Assembly (NCBI GenBank): GCA_020859995.1
Contig: JAJBVE010000205.1
Location: forward strand, 1 to 48,457
Reading direction: 5' to 3'
Length of the DNA: 48,457 nucleotides
Origin: Clostridiales bacterium
GTDB lineage: Bacteria; Bacillota; Clostridia; Lachnospirales; Lachnospiraceae
Part shown: one piece after another, positions 19,701 to 27,766 of the stretch
How positions within the stretch are numbered: the first letter of the stretch is position 1
Layout of the letters: each line of letters begins with the position of its first letter
Position numbers and translations under genes: made by a program
Notes under the pieces: model-generated
What the model was told of the DNA's origin: nothing
Database searches by the model: none
The model's input: the letters and a program-made list of their open reading frames with translations, nothing else

Positions 19701-21684
19701 CGACTTTATATACCGTCTCATCCAGCACATAACCCTCCGGCGGAGTAATCTCCTGCACCGTCCAGTTATCGCCGCATATATAATAGGAAGTAACAAACTC
19801 GCCATTGCTGTCTGTCGTATAGGTATCCACCAATTCGCCATTCTCATAAATACCGTACACAGCACCAGCCAGGGACGCATCGCCCTGCGGCGTCGTTCCT
19901 GTTTCCGAATCGGTCTTTACGACTTTGACACGGAATTTTTTCAGGATATTCGTCACGGTTGTTTCCGTAACCTCATTCCAGTAAACGGGCAGCACCTGTG
20001 ATTCCGGAACCACATATTTTGCTGCCGTATCCACTTCCTCCAGCGTATAGCCGTCCGCATTGGAGATCAGGACATCACTGAATGTCGCCACACCGTTCTC
20101 ATCTGTCGTCGCGTACACCCTTACAGATTCACCGCTTAAGGATGTGCCGTAAAGCACAAACTGGATGCCGCTGTTTAACCCATCCTCGGATGATTTTGTC
20201 ACAGTCAGGTCTCCGCGCTTTAACACGTTCTCCACCGTTTTTTCTGTCACTGTGTTCCATTCGATAACAGCGGTCTGTGTCTCCGGCACGATATAATACT
20301 CTTTCGTATCCACTTCCTCTAAGGTGTAGCCGCCGGAACCGGAGATCAGCACATCGCTGAATGTCGCCACACCGTCCGCGTTTGTCACAGCGTATTCGTC
20401 CACAGCAAGGCCGCTCTTGGAAGTGCCGTACAGATGGAAAGTAATCCCTTCCACAAGGCCATCCTCAGAGGTCTTTGTCACTTCAAGGCTCCCGCGTTTT
20501 AATACATTGCTGAATGTCACGGTTGCCGTCTTGCCGGACGCGATGGTCACGCTCTGGCTTGACGGAGTTTCATAATAATCTGCAGCCGTCTCGGTCACGG
20601 TATAGGTTCCGACCGGAATATTATCCGTCGTGATCGTGCCGTCTGTCCCGGTTACAACATCCATCTCAAGGCCATTGCCGGAGATATGGAAAGTAATGCC
20701 GGATACTTCGCCGTCCTCGGAGGTCTTGACCAGTTTCAGGCTTCCCACAGCTGTCTCCACTTTCGCGTAAGCCTTGATGGTATCCGGAAGCTCCACACCG
20801 ATCAGAACATCCTGCAGGGACGCATCGCCGTAAGCTACCAGTTTTGCACTGGAGGAAAGCGTCGGCAGGCTCCCGGTTGCCGTAATGGTAACCGCACTTG
20901 TAATCTGGCTGCTGGAAGTCAGCATCAGCTTATTGCCGGACACGCTGATTTTCACGGAGCTGTCAGAGGATGTGAAGCTGTAGTTGGACAGGCATTTATT
21001 GCTGTCTGTCAGCGTCACGCTGTAGGAAGATCCATCCCACTCCATCTGATACGTATCCGCGCTGCTCTTCGTGCCGGACATGAAACTCGGTATCGTATTG
21101 TACTCTGCCATCGCCGCTTCAATCTCTTCATATACTTTCAGCACGCCGCTGTTTGCGCCGTTTGCAAAAAAGCTGTTATAAAAAGTATTATCCACGCGCT
21201 TATAAGTTCCGGTGGAATTGCGGCAGCCTTTTACGATTTCCCATACAATCGCCTGCGTCGCAACGTACTGTTCGCCAGCTGTGCCGGACAGATTGCTGCT
21301 GTTTCCCGGACGCCCATAGGTCAGCGCCAGCTTAATCGCATTCTGCTGATTTGCCGTCAGCGCATTCCATGTGTCCGATGCGTCCTTTGTCAGCGTATTC
21401 CCGGAATGGAGCGAGACACCCGGCTGAATACAGTAGGCTTCCTCACCGTCGCCATAAATCATGTATTTCGCATCGCCGGATTCTCCGATGGTGCTTCCGT
21501 TCCACACAAGGTCCGCCGCATAGCAGATCACACTGCCGGACGAATCATAGCAATAGTCAAACGACATCGTGACCGTATTCCCTGCAGCCGACACTGCCAT
21601 CTGCGGCACCGTGCCAAGGATCGTCACTACCGCCATCAGGCAGGCAAGCGCCCGCTTCCAAACAGAATTTTTCTTCGTTTTCAT
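16744..21684 (-). CDS. LPXTG-type surface adhesin with thioester domain and many Cna-B repeats
   Basis: This 1646-residue protein has a signal peptide (to about residue 35), a TQXA-like thioester domain with Cys85 (YCIQPG) and Gln144 (TQAIVWE) placed as in bacterial thioester adhesins, then roughly a dozen SpaA/Cna-B domains recognised by recurring EGYxxDE and Y.V.E. patterns. A Glu/Thr-rich linker interrupts them near residues 700-765. The C-terminus is a sorting signal: SPKTGD, a hydrophobic helix and RRKKK. Sortase should anchor it to peptidoglycan. Such proteins sit in the transfer operons of Firmicutes elements and may hold mating cells together or bind host surfaces. It overlaps prgI by four bases and starts at ATG 21684 with SD AAAGGA. 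Confidence 0.92.
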   Translation of the reverse strand: MKTKKNSVWKRALACLMAVVTILGTVPQMAVSAAGNTVTMSFDYCYDSSGSVICYAADLVWNGSTIGESGDAKYMIYGDGEEAYCIQPGVSLHSGNTLTKDASDTWNALTANQQNAIKLALTYGRPGNSSNLSGTAGEQYVATQAIVWEIVKGCRNSTGTYKRVDNTFYNSFFANGANSGVLKVYEEIEAAMAEYNTIPSFMSGTKSSADTYQMEWDGSSYSVTLTDSNKCLSNYSFTSSDSSVKISVSGNKLMLTSSSQITSAVTITATGSLPTLSSSAKLVAYGDASLQDVLIGVELPDTIKAYAKVETAVGSLKLVKTSEDGEVSGITFHISGNGLEMDVVTGTDGTITTDNIPVGTYTVTETAADYYETPSSQSVTIASGKTATVTFSNVLKRGSLEVTKTSEDGLVEGITFHLYGTSKSGLAVDEYAVTNADGVATFSDVLISGSGGYTLEEVDTKEYYIVPETQTAVIEWNTVTEKTVENVLKRGDLTVTKSSEDGLNSGIQFVLYGTSLSGESVRVYATTDENGVATFSDVLISNADGYTLEEVDTAAKYVVPESQVLPVYWNEVTETTVTNILKKFRVKVVKTDSETGTTPQGDASLAGAVYGIYENGELVDTYTTDSNGEFVTSYYICGDNWTVQEITPPEGYVLDETVYKVGASAEDYTIELNTTENDVTDDVIKGSIQIVKHTDEEDETVTYETESEEPDEAAETETAADETDAEETESEADEIEAVETETDETEAVETESEADATSDVIDSLNTSGIIEKPEQGAVFEVYLKSAGSYEDAKETERDLITTDENGYAKTKDLPYGVYVVHQVEGEEGKAFVKDFSVYIDTDGKTYYYILNNTTINAYICVEKRDAETGNLVAASGIGFQIYDASGNLVTQQITYPTPTVLDTFYTNDEGWLMLPEVLSYGNYTLVEVQTAQGYVLDSEPIAFTVDGSETVVTVEKYNVAQKGTITVTKSGESFSSVTESGLPILDKDGSTDTDTVVYTPVYTVGNLSGAVYEVTAAEDIYTLDGTLRASAGEVVATITTDESGSATTDLLYLGKYIVTEVTAPYGMVIASEPVTVELTYAGQEVSVTETAASFYNERQKVSVTLEKALEVDETFNLGNNGEIQNVAFALYAAEDLTAADGTVIPADGLIEVKYCDANGRLTFNADLPLGSYYVQEYATDQHYILSDAEYPVTFSYAGQEAALVVVSANDGEAISNELVRGSIQGMKLNAAEEPLEGATFGLFRVNAEDYTEEYALMTAVSDEEGYFRFDDIPYGDYVIRELSAPESYAVNESNFYVSITFDEQTIGIKVTDEKIVGSLEITKTDVSTGEALPNCGFEILDADGNVLVQGYTDENGKAVFAELEYGEYYYREYDAPEGYLIDETAYPFSITENGEVVKAEMTNQKITGTLELTKTDVSTGELLPDCGVEILDADGNVVVQGRTDENGVITFEELEYGEYYYREYDAPEGYVIDETAYPFSITEDGQIIKAEMTNKKITGTLELTKTDVSTGELLPNAGFRIYDEDGNVVVEGYTDENGVAVFEGLEYGYYTYQEFDAPEGYAIDETRFPFEITEDGEIIKATMTNTKIEDVPEAGDQTPGETTETASSPKTGDESHIAFYLALLGLSAAGVGIGAVVSRRKKKLLQ
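16922..17745 (-). repeat. Three near-identical 273-bp tandem repeats encoding Cna-B domains
   Basis: Three consecutive copies, bounded near 16922, 17196, 17469 and 17745, each encode about 91 residues beginning KI(V/T)G(S/T)LE(I/L)TKTDVSTGE and ending EMTNx or TMTNx. The similarity extends to the DNA, so unequal recombination could change the copy number. Confidence 0.85.
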
Positions 21685-22040
21685 CTCTTACTATCCTTTC
21701 GTTTTTTCGATTCTTCCTGCTCCGCCAGCGCGGAGTAAAAGTTTTCTGTCACATAAGGACGGATGCCCGGCCTTATGATTTTTACCCGGATTATGTTCAA
21801 AAGCACATTCTCCAGATGCATACTATCTTTCTCATACATAGCAAAAAGGAGTGCCGGCAGCATCAGAATGACCATCCCGGTAGCTGCGTTGCTCGTCCCC
21901 AGCACTCCCCTTGTCAGAAAATAAAAAGGCAGCCCCACCGCTGCGGCAATCCCCACACAGATCAGCTGCCTTTTCGTCAGATTAAAAATGACTTTGGTTT
22001 TTACTTTCGTCAAATCCTTTGGCACAGATACATATGCCAT
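21681..22040 (-). CDS. prgI: PrgI family conjugation membrane protein
   Basis: A 119-residue protein with the PrgI layout: short N-terminal segment (MAYVSVPKDLTKVKTKVIFN), two adjacent membrane helices (residues about 30-50 and 53-73), and a conserved cytoplasmic tail with ALLFAMYEKDSMHLENVL. PrgI proteins are VirB3-like subunits that associate with the VirB4 ATPase at the inner face of the channel. The SD AAGGAGG is well placed before ATG 22040. The gene ends in a four-base overlap with the adhesin start, indicating coupled translation. Confidence 0.9.
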   Translation of the reverse strand: MAYVSVPKDLTKVKTKVIFNLTKRQLICVGIAAAVGLPFYFLTRGVLGTSNAATGMVILMLPALLFAMYEKDSMHLENVLLNIIRVKIIRPGIRPYVTENFYSALAEQEESKKRKDSKR

Positions 22041-22054
22041 TTCTCCCCACCTCC

Positions 22055-22927
22055 TTAATGGGCATTAAAAATAGATTTCGACAGGCTCGATGTTTTCAGC
22101 AGCGAGTAACACAGGATAACTGTGTAAGCCGCCACCTGAAACAGAGCCATATGGACATGCTCTGTAATATCCATCGTTGCGACAAGCACCGCATAGATGC
22201 CGACACAGATCATCATCAGGAATCCCTGAAATGCCAAAGCTAAAAGGCCCCTGAAATAATTGGTTCCGATCTGCCCCCACTCCCGGTTTGTCATGGTAGC
22301 AAACGGAATCGGTGCAACCGAGGAATACAGGTAAATCTCGATCATACGGCCATAAAGTATGACCATGATGAGGACTGACATGATTTTCATGCACAGGCTC
22401 ACGAGGGCAGTCTCAAGGGCAAGCATAATCAGCTCCGGAATTTCCATCGCCTCCATTGCTGTGTCCATCGTGTCAATCATCGTGGTAATGTCAATCGCCG
22501 TTGTGTTGCTGATATACCCCGCCGCACTGTTGACCACCGACTGCCCCACATCAAAGACAGCCATCACTATCGTAAACGTATTGCTGACCAGCCAGACCGC
22601 CACCCACATCTTCACAAAATACCGGAAGAACATCCATGTATCCACTTCGTGGAGGTTATTGCGCTCCGTCAGCATGGTAATCAGCTCATAGCAAAGCACC
22701 ATCGTAATGATGATGCCCGCTATGGGGACGATCACGTTATTGGAAAGCCCTTGTATCAGGCTGAACACGCTGCTGTTCCATCCCTGCGGTGTCTGGCCGA
22801 CCTGAGTGGCGATCTCCGCCGTTTTCTCATTCACATCGGTATACATCGTCGTCAGGTTGGAATCGACCATCCCTGTGAAAATTCCCCGTATCCATTCCTC
22901 GATTGACTCCAATAAGCTGTCAATCAT
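22055..22927 (-). CDS. TrbL/VirB6-like polytopic conjugation channel protein
   Basis: The 290-residue product has an amphipathic N-terminus (MIDSLLESIEEWIRGIFTGM) and about six hydrophobic stretches, for example NNVIVPIAGIIITMVLCYEL, MWVAVWLVSNTFTIVMAVFD and ALAFQGFLMMICVGIYAVLV. Size, topology and its place between the Maff2 and prgI genes match the TrbL/VirB6-like component of clostridial type IV secretion systems, an integral membrane part of the channel. The SD AAAGGAG precedes ATG 22927. Confidence 0.88.
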   Translation of the reverse strand: MIDSLLESIEEWIRGIFTGMVDSNLTTMYTDVNEKTAEIATQVGQTPQGWNSSVFSLIQGLSNNVIVPIAGIIITMVLCYELITMLTERNNLHEVDTWMFFRYFVKMWVAVWLVSNTFTIVMAVFDVGQSVVNSAAGYISNTTAIDITTMIDTMDTAMEAMEIPELIMLALETALVSLCMKIMSVLIMVILYGRMIEIYLYSSVAPIPFATMTNREWGQIGTNYFRGLLALAFQGFLMMICVGIYAVLVATMDITEHVHMALFQVAAYTVILCYSLLKTSSLSKSIFNAH

Positions 22928-22957
22928 GGATTATGGTCTCCTTTCTCTCCGGAAGCC

Positions 22958-23179
22958 TTAAAACAGGCCGGATAAAAGCGGAATCAGCTGCGTCCCGATC
23001 AGGATCACGCCGCCTCCGCTCATCAGCTGCTTGATGCCCTGTGATTTCGCGCCCGGATTGTCATTCCCGTAACCTTCCATCAGGTTAATGACACCCCATA
23101 CGCCGAGACCTGCACCAATGGCGACCACAAGGGTCTGCAAAATACTAATTGCGCTGGTAAAAAAACTGATACTGTTCAC
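22958..23179 (-). CDS. Maff2 family small membrane protein (pilin-like)
   Basis: The 73 residues carry two hydrophobic segments (ISILQTLVVAIGAGLGVWGV and GVILIGTQLIPLLSGLF) joined by the Maff2 motif MEGYGNDNPGAKSQGIKQLM. Maff2 proteins accompany Tn1549-like transfer operons and resemble VirB2/TrbC pilins in size and topology; that comparison is inference. The start is GTG at 23179 without a clear SD. Confidence 0.88.
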   Translation of the reverse strand: MNSISFFTSAISILQTLVVAIGAGLGVWGVINLMEGYGNDNPGAKSQGIKQLMSGGGVILIGTQLIPLLSGLF

Positions 23180-23393
23180 TGAACCGGACTATCTGTTTTG
23201 TCTTTCATACGTCTTTTCCATGTATGTTTTTTCAGGATACGGGGAGCAAATCCCGCCTGCTTTTTTATTTTTGCGGAACCCATCATCCGGTTCTTCTCCT
23301 TTCCGTTTTGCCGCATACGCTGCCCCGTCCTGTTTTCCTCAACTACCCGCACAAGGCGGACCGCGAACTCCTATAAAACCACCTCTTCCCATG

Positions 23394-23421
23394 AAAAAAG
23401 CCGCTTCCTGTAAGAAACGGC
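23394..23421 (-). terminator. Rho-independent terminator after the coupling-protein gene
   Basis: On the minus strand an 8-bp stem with one G-U pair (GCCGTTTC / GAAGCGGC) is followed by six T. It lies nine bases past the traG-like stop codon and separates the PcfB-coupling protein transcript from the Maff2-TrbL-PrgI group. The 215 bp beyond it to the Maff2 gene show no gene. Confidence 0.75.
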
Positions 23422-23429
23422 ATCTCTCT

Positions 23430-25205
23430 TTAAAAATCTTCTTCTGTCAGTTCAATCTCATACACGTCCACTTCTTCGTCCGCTTTCATCCGGAGCCGAC
23501 AGCGCATGTACTGCTCCACGTCAAAGGCATTCTTCTTGTCATAATCCGACAGCTCCCTGTAACGCTTATGCTTCGTGATGTCAAACTTGTCCGATAAAAA
23601 CGGCCTCACGCCGCGCACCTGCAGAATGCACTTGCTCCCGTCCATGACGGCAAGCTCGTCCGTACTCATAAGCGCTTTCCCGGTTTTCTGGTAATTCAGG
23701 CCATAAGAACGGCTCTGCCCCCGCGTGTCCGATGTATTAAACAGGTCAATAGTTTCCTTTCCAAGCGTCTCTGAAAGCTCTTTCAATGTGGAGCTTTCCT
23801 TGCCGCCCAGAAACAATGTCGTATCACAGTTTCCAATGATGGTCTCCGCCGCATCCTTGTAAATGGATTTCAGCTGTGACTGTGACTGCAAAATAATCGA
23901 AGCCGATATTTCACGGCTCCGGATGGTAGCAATCAGCTTGTCAAACTTTGGAATCGTTCCGATATTGGCAAACTCGTCAAGCAGCAGCCGTACATGGTAC
24001 GGGAGCCTGCCGCCGTGTTCGTCGTCCGCCTTGTCACAAAGCAGGTTGAATAACTGGCTGTACATAATCGCCACAACAAAGTTAAACGTATCGTCCGTGT
24101 CGCTGATGATAACGAACATCGCCGTTTTCTGGTCTCCCAGCATGTCCAGTTCCATCTCGTCATACTCCATCAGTTCACGCAGCTCCTGAATATCAAACGG
24201 AGCCAGCCTTGCACCGCAGCTAATCAAAATGGATTTTGCTGTCTTGCCTGCGGCCAGCTTATACTTTTTGTACTGGCGCACGGCAAAGTGGTTCGGCTCG
24301 TCTGCTTCCAGTTCCTCAAACAGAAGATCCACAGCATTCTTAAACTCTTCATCATCCTCCCGTGCTTCCGAAGCATTGATAAATTCCAGAAGGGTGGAAA
24401 AATTCTTTTCTTCCTCCGGTGCTTCATACCAGATGTATCCGATCAGGGCGCAATAGTACAGCCGCTCGGCTTTCACCCAGAAATCCTCCCCGGATTTTTC
24501 GCCCTCGCCTTTGGTGTTGGCAATAATCGTATTCACCAGTTTCAGGATATCCCGCTCGCTCCGTATGTACTGAAACGGGTTATAATGCATGGATTTTTTG
24601 AAATTGATTGTATTCAGCACTTTAATCTTATATCCTCCGTTTACCATCATTTCCCCGACTTCGATCAGGATTGTACCTTTGGGGTCTGTCACAACGTAGC
24701 TGACGTTTGGCGTCATCTGCATCAGGTTCGGCTTCACATAAAACCGCGTCTTGCCGCTGCCGCTCCCTCCGATCACAAGCACGTTCTTATTCCGCGCATA
24801 CTTCGGGTTCTTCGGCCTGCCGCTCATCATCAGGCGCTCCGTCTGTGTCAGGATAATATTGTTCTCAAACTTAGGGTCCATATAAGGCGCAATATCCTTC
24901 GCCGTCCCCCAGCGCGCGGAACCGTATTCCTCCCCCTGCCGGAATTTTTTCGCATTCCTGCTCCGATAATAAAGAATTCCTCTTACCGCAAGCGCCACCA
25001 GAACACCTGCCAGCAGATCATACAGATGCAGGCTTGGCAGGGGATTAGAAAATGCCAGCGCGTAATTCTCAATCAGCGCCGTCACTCGGTACACGGCAGA
25101 CGCACCAACGCAATGGCGGTAAAGCCATGCCGTCTTATCCGCCACATAGAAAATCATCAGGCAGGGGAGAACCTCCACCAGAAGTTTCTTTTTGTCAAAC
25201 TTCAT
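23430..25205 (-). CDS. VirD4/TraG-type coupling protein
   Basis: A 591-residue ATPase that links the relaxosome to the secretion channel. The N-terminus has one membrane segment near 15-30 and another near 60-78. Walker A is VIGGSGSGKTRFYVKP near residue 145, Walker B LLLDEFANIGTIPKFDKL near 405, and the motif ASIILQSQSQLKSIY follows, all typical of TraG/VirD4. The C-terminal 60 residues are acidic. The start ATG overlaps the PcfB stop by four bases, so the pair is translationally coupled; a terminator follows the stop. Confidence 0.95.
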   Translation of the reverse strand: MKFDKKKLLVEVLPCLMIFYVADKTAWLYRHCVGASAVYRVTALIENYALAFSNPLPSLHLYDLLAGVLVALAVRGILYYRSRNAKKFRQGEEYGSARWGTAKDIAPYMDPKFENNIILTQTERLMMSGRPKNPKYARNKNVLVIGGSGSGKTRFYVKPNLMQMTPNVSYVVTDPKGTILIEVGEMMVNGGYKIKVLNTINFKKSMHYNPFQYIRSERDILKLVNTIIANTKGEGEKSGEDFWVKAERLYYCALIGYIWYEAPEEEKNFSTLLEFINASEAREDDEEFKNAVDLLFEELEADEPNHFAVRQYKKYKLAAGKTAKSILISCGARLAPFDIQELRELMEYDEMELDMLGDQKTAMFVIISDTDDTFNFVVAIMYSQLFNLLCDKADDEHGGRLPYHVRLLLDEFANIGTIPKFDKLIATIRSREISASIILQSQSQLKSIYKDAAETIIGNCDTTLFLGGKESSTLKELSETLGKETIDLFNTSDTRGQSRSYGLNYQKTGKALMSTDELAVMDGSKCILQVRGVRPFLSDKFDITKHKRYRELSDYDKKNAFDVEQYMRCRLRMKADEEVDVYEIELTEEDF

Positions 25206-25723
25206 AGGCTCTGTCCCTGTTCCCTCTGCTTCCTGCGCTGTTTCTGCCTGTGCTGTTTCCTGCTCTGCTGAATCGCCTTGCTAAGCCTCTTGCGGAGCGA
25301 CGGCTTCGCTGTTTTTTTTAACTGCTTCGCGGAATATTCCTTAAAAGCAGAAGTCATGACATCGACATCCTTTGCCTTAAAGAACACGATGTATTTCGGC
25401 GGAGAAAGGGAAGCATCTTTTTTCAGGTTGAAATCAATCTGGTACTTCCGGGCAATCCGCTCAAAGGATTTGATATTACCGTCCGTAACCTCGATATTCG
25501 TCAGCTGCGTATTCTGCCCCATCAGCTGTTTCATGGTCTGTTTGCCCTTCGGCACTTCCGCTTTTTTCTCCGCCTGCTTCTGGGCTGTCTTTGCCGAATG
25601 CTTCTGTTTCGCTTTTTCCTGTTCCGCAAGAAACTTCCGCATCGCGGCTTTTAACACTGTTCCGGTCATTTTTGCCGCCCTGACCGAAAGGGCTATGGTT
25701 TTCTCATTCACTTCTTCCTGCAT
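25202..25723 (-). CDS. pcfB: PcfB family (DUF3801) conjugation protein
   Basis: The 173-residue protein starts MQEEVNEKTIALSVRAAKMT and contains the DUF3801 core with GQNTQLTNIEVTDGNIKSF and KYIVFFKAKDVDVMTSAF, then a very basic Arg/Gln/Lys tail. PcfB of pCF10 is an accessory relaxosome factor that works with the VirD4-type coupling protein PcfC; here the order pcfB-traG with a four-base overlap agrees. The start was moved downstream to 25723 because AAGGGAG lies just upstream of it. Confidence 0.88.
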   Translation of the reverse strand: MQEEVNEKTIALSVRAAKMTGTVLKAAMRKFLAEQEKAKQKHSAKTAQKQAEKKAEVPKGKQTMKQLMGQNTQLTNIEVTDGNIKSFERIARKYQIDFNLKKDASLSPPKYIVFFKAKDVDVMTSAFKEYSAKQLKKTAKPSLRKRLSKAIQQSRKQHRQKQRRKQREQGQSL

Positions 25724-25805
25724 CGCATCACTCCCTTCGATTGCATGGGCGATCACACTGCGCTGCAGCAATCACTGTGCCGCATACGCCCTGCAGCGGA
25801 ATCTC

Positions 25806-26789
25806 TTACCCGCCGCCTCCATAAAGGTCATGATTGACAAGTGCGGAATAGTAGTTGTCGATGGTCATTGATGCGTTATACAGCACCGCCAACAGGTATT
25901 TGCGGATATTGCGCACACGGCTGGTATTCCCATCCATGCTGTCAAGGACAAAACGGATATGCTCTGAATTAAGCTTGCAGAACTGGCTTTTTACCACTGC
26001 TGCCGGCTTTTTATCGCCGCCGATCACAATGTAATCCTGTGTCGTGCAGATGGTATCCACCATCAGCTCCACGATCTCATCCAGGCGCTCCCGGTTCGTA
26101 ACATCCACAAGAAACTCATAACCGATATTTTCCATCACCATCGCCCGGTAACTCTCACGCTCTGATACCCGACGGACAGAATCATATGCATCCATATCTG
26201 CGATTCTCCGTTCCGCCATCATTTCTCCCGCATCAGCCCTCCGGTTCTCTGAAAAGACTGGATAGGTCTCACTAAACTCAGTATGATTTATATCAGTATC
26301 ATTAGTGTTTGATTTTGAAACCTCCGGGCATTCTGTTTTGACATCTCCAGAGATGTCATTTTGAAATCTCTGGACGTTCGGTTTTGAAATGCGGCTGACA
26401 CACTTATGCACATAAATCACATCCGGCTTCCCCAGCCCCTGTTTGACCCGCGTAATCAGTCCGACGCCGTTTTTATCATCCAGCTCCTGTAAAAGCCGGG
26501 TACACTTCGCATTCCCGCAGCCTACCATATCCATGATGTTTTCCACCGAAAAATAAATAAACACCCGGCCTGCCTGATCAACCCATCCGTTCTTTAACGA
26601 AAGCTCCATACGGTCAAGCATCAATCCGTACAGCAGCTTCGCATCCGTGCTGAGTCCCTTGAGGACGGGATCGGTAAACAGCAGCTTCGGGATACGGTAA
26701 AACGTATACTGGTCTGCTTCCGCCCCGTAATGAAAAGGATACGCCCCGCCATCCGCATCAGGCGCAAGGCCGGACGCTCTCGGCTTCAC
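25806..26789 (-). CDS. repA: RepA-like replication initiator (RepA_N domain)
   Basis: The 327-residue product contains an N-terminal RepA_N domain: YTFYRIPKLLFTDPVLKGLS, then DAKLLYGLMLDRMELSLKNGW and FSVENIMDMVGCGNAKCTRLL, a winged-helix fold used for plasmid origin binding. The C-terminal 100 residues (after MAERRIADMDAY) resemble the DUF6017-type tail common in element-borne RepA proteins. In conjugative elements it may let the excised circle replicate. The start is GTG 26789, coupled by a four-base overlap with the stop of the small upstream gene. Confidence 0.87.
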   Translation of the reverse strand: MKPRASGLAPDADGGAYPFHYGAEADQYTFYRIPKLLFTDPVLKGLSTDAKLLYGLMLDRMELSLKNGWVDQAGRVFIYFSVENIMDMVGCGNAKCTRLLQELDDKNGVGLITRVKQGLGKPDVIYVHKCVSRISKPNVQRFQNDISGDVKTECPEVSKSNTNDTDINHTEFSETYPVFSENRRADAGEMMAERRIADMDAYDSVRRVSERESYRAMVMENIGYEFLVDVTNRERLDEIVELMVDTICTTQDYIVIGGDKKPAAVVKSQFCKLNSEHIRFVLDSMDGNTSRVRNIRKYLLAVLYNASMTIDNYYSALVNHDLYGGGG

Positions 26790-27046
26790 GTTACAGACCG
26801 CCGCCTGCGGTCACGCAAATGGTTCTCCTTCCGATTCCGGTAGGTGGATGTAGTCAGCCCCGGTAAAAAAGGGCATTCCCGAAACAGGCAGGGACGGTCT
26901 TTCCGGTGCGGCCTGTGATAAACACAAACCCGGCATTCCCTGCAGCACTCACGCCCGCACTTTCCGGTATGCGCAGAATACTCCGGCACCTTTAAGGCAA
27001 ACGGCTGTATCATTTCTTCCAGTATCCTCTTCTTTCCCATGCTCAT
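26786..27046 (-). CDS. Small cysteine-rich hypothetical protein
   Basis: An 86-residue basic protein with several closely spaced cysteines (HTGKCGRECCRECRVCVYH, then CLFRECPF), which suggests a metal-binding or zinc-ribbon-like fold. I do not recognise the family. It has a good SD (AAGGAGG, nine bases before ATG), overlaps both neighbours by four bases and so is almost certainly translated with the membrane peptide before it and repA after it. Confidence 0.7.
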   Translation of the reverse strand: MSMGKKRILEEMIQPFALKVPEYSAHTGKCGRECCRECRVCVYHRPHRKDRPCLFRECPFLPGLTTSTYRNRKENHLRDRRRRSVT

Positions 27047-27195
27047 GCATCCGTTCCTCCCTTCCGTTCATGCTCCGGATAGGAAGAATGCTCCTCCATC
27101 CATCTGTCCGCCTGTGCGCCTGCCCTGAGCAGGCAATACATCACAAAAGAGAACAGAACGAAACCTACAATTCCAACAACTGCCAAAATCTTCAT
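27043..27195 (-). CDS. Small single-span membrane protein
   Basis: A 50-residue peptide: a hydrophobic helix (KILAVVGIVGFVLFSFVMYC) followed by a polar tail that ends GGTDA. Longer frames upstream run through hairpins and lack an SD, whereas AGGAGG lies 11 bases before ATG 27195 (GTG one codon earlier would have a spacing of eight). Small proteins like this recur upstream of repA in related elements; function is unknown. Confidence 0.65.
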   Translation of the reverse strand: MKILAVVGIVGFVLFSFVMYCLLRAGAQADRWMEEHSSYPEHERKGGTDA

Positions 27196-27766
27196 CACAT
27201 CAATCGCCTCCTGTCTCATGAAAATAAAAAATGCACACTCTCCGTGCCTGCGCTGCCACCCATAACAGCACATAGATGTGGCGGAACCGAATCTGTTCCG
27301 CCACACGGTATCTGTTGTTATGGCAGGGGCATAAAAGCCCCTGTTCATTCTGAAAAATTTATCCGTATTCTCCCTCTCCCCGGATAATGGGAATACCCAG
27401 ACTGCCACCGGTCTGTGGCATCATAGCCTTTTTCGGCTCCCCGTGGATTTCACCAGGCCGCCCTCCATGCCTGCGACGCTTTTAACGCTCGGACTAAGAC
27501 TGGACGGAAGTATCATTATCGCAGCTACCGTCCTCGCAATCAGGTCTGACCAACGGACCTGTTCTGGTTATCGCTTTCTGCTCTGCTGTGCGCTCTCTGC
27601 CCTTTCCGGAAAATCCGCAGGACAGGTCATGGCGGCATACCACCAACTTGCTCGGATAGCTGTTTCGTATCTGAGTACCGCTATGAAATTTTCAAGGTAC
27701 GCGGCAGATGCCAAAAATCTGCTCCTACCCTTAAGCCGAACCAAACGGCTTATGGCTACCCCGCGT
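27196..27766 (-). ncRNA. Candidate large structured RNA, about 570 nt, upstream of the repA group
   Basis: No credible gene occupies this stretch. On the minus strand I count ten perfect or nested stems: 27762-27766 with 27699-27703 enclosing two hairpins (27746-27752/27732-27738 and 27717-27722/27704-27709); 27556-27561/27541-27546; 27528-27533/27502-27507; 27415-27420/27403-27408; 27381-27386/27360-27365; 27337-27343/27324-27330; and 27316-27322/27261-27267 enclosing a 10-bp stem 27295-27304/27278-27287. The first stem begins immediately after the stop codon of the sigma-like gene. Such density fits a large ncRNA or a regulatory leader of the downstream genes. I cannot assign a known RNA family. 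Confidence 0.6.

Noticed and set aside
20686-21738. Plus-strand ORF of 350 codons
   Set aside because: Antisense to the adhesin gene, whose signal peptide and thioester domain occupy the same bases; no family resemblance.
24288-25271. Plus-strand ORF of 327 codons
   Set aside because: Antisense to the TraG-like gene, which has clear ATPase motifs on the other strand.
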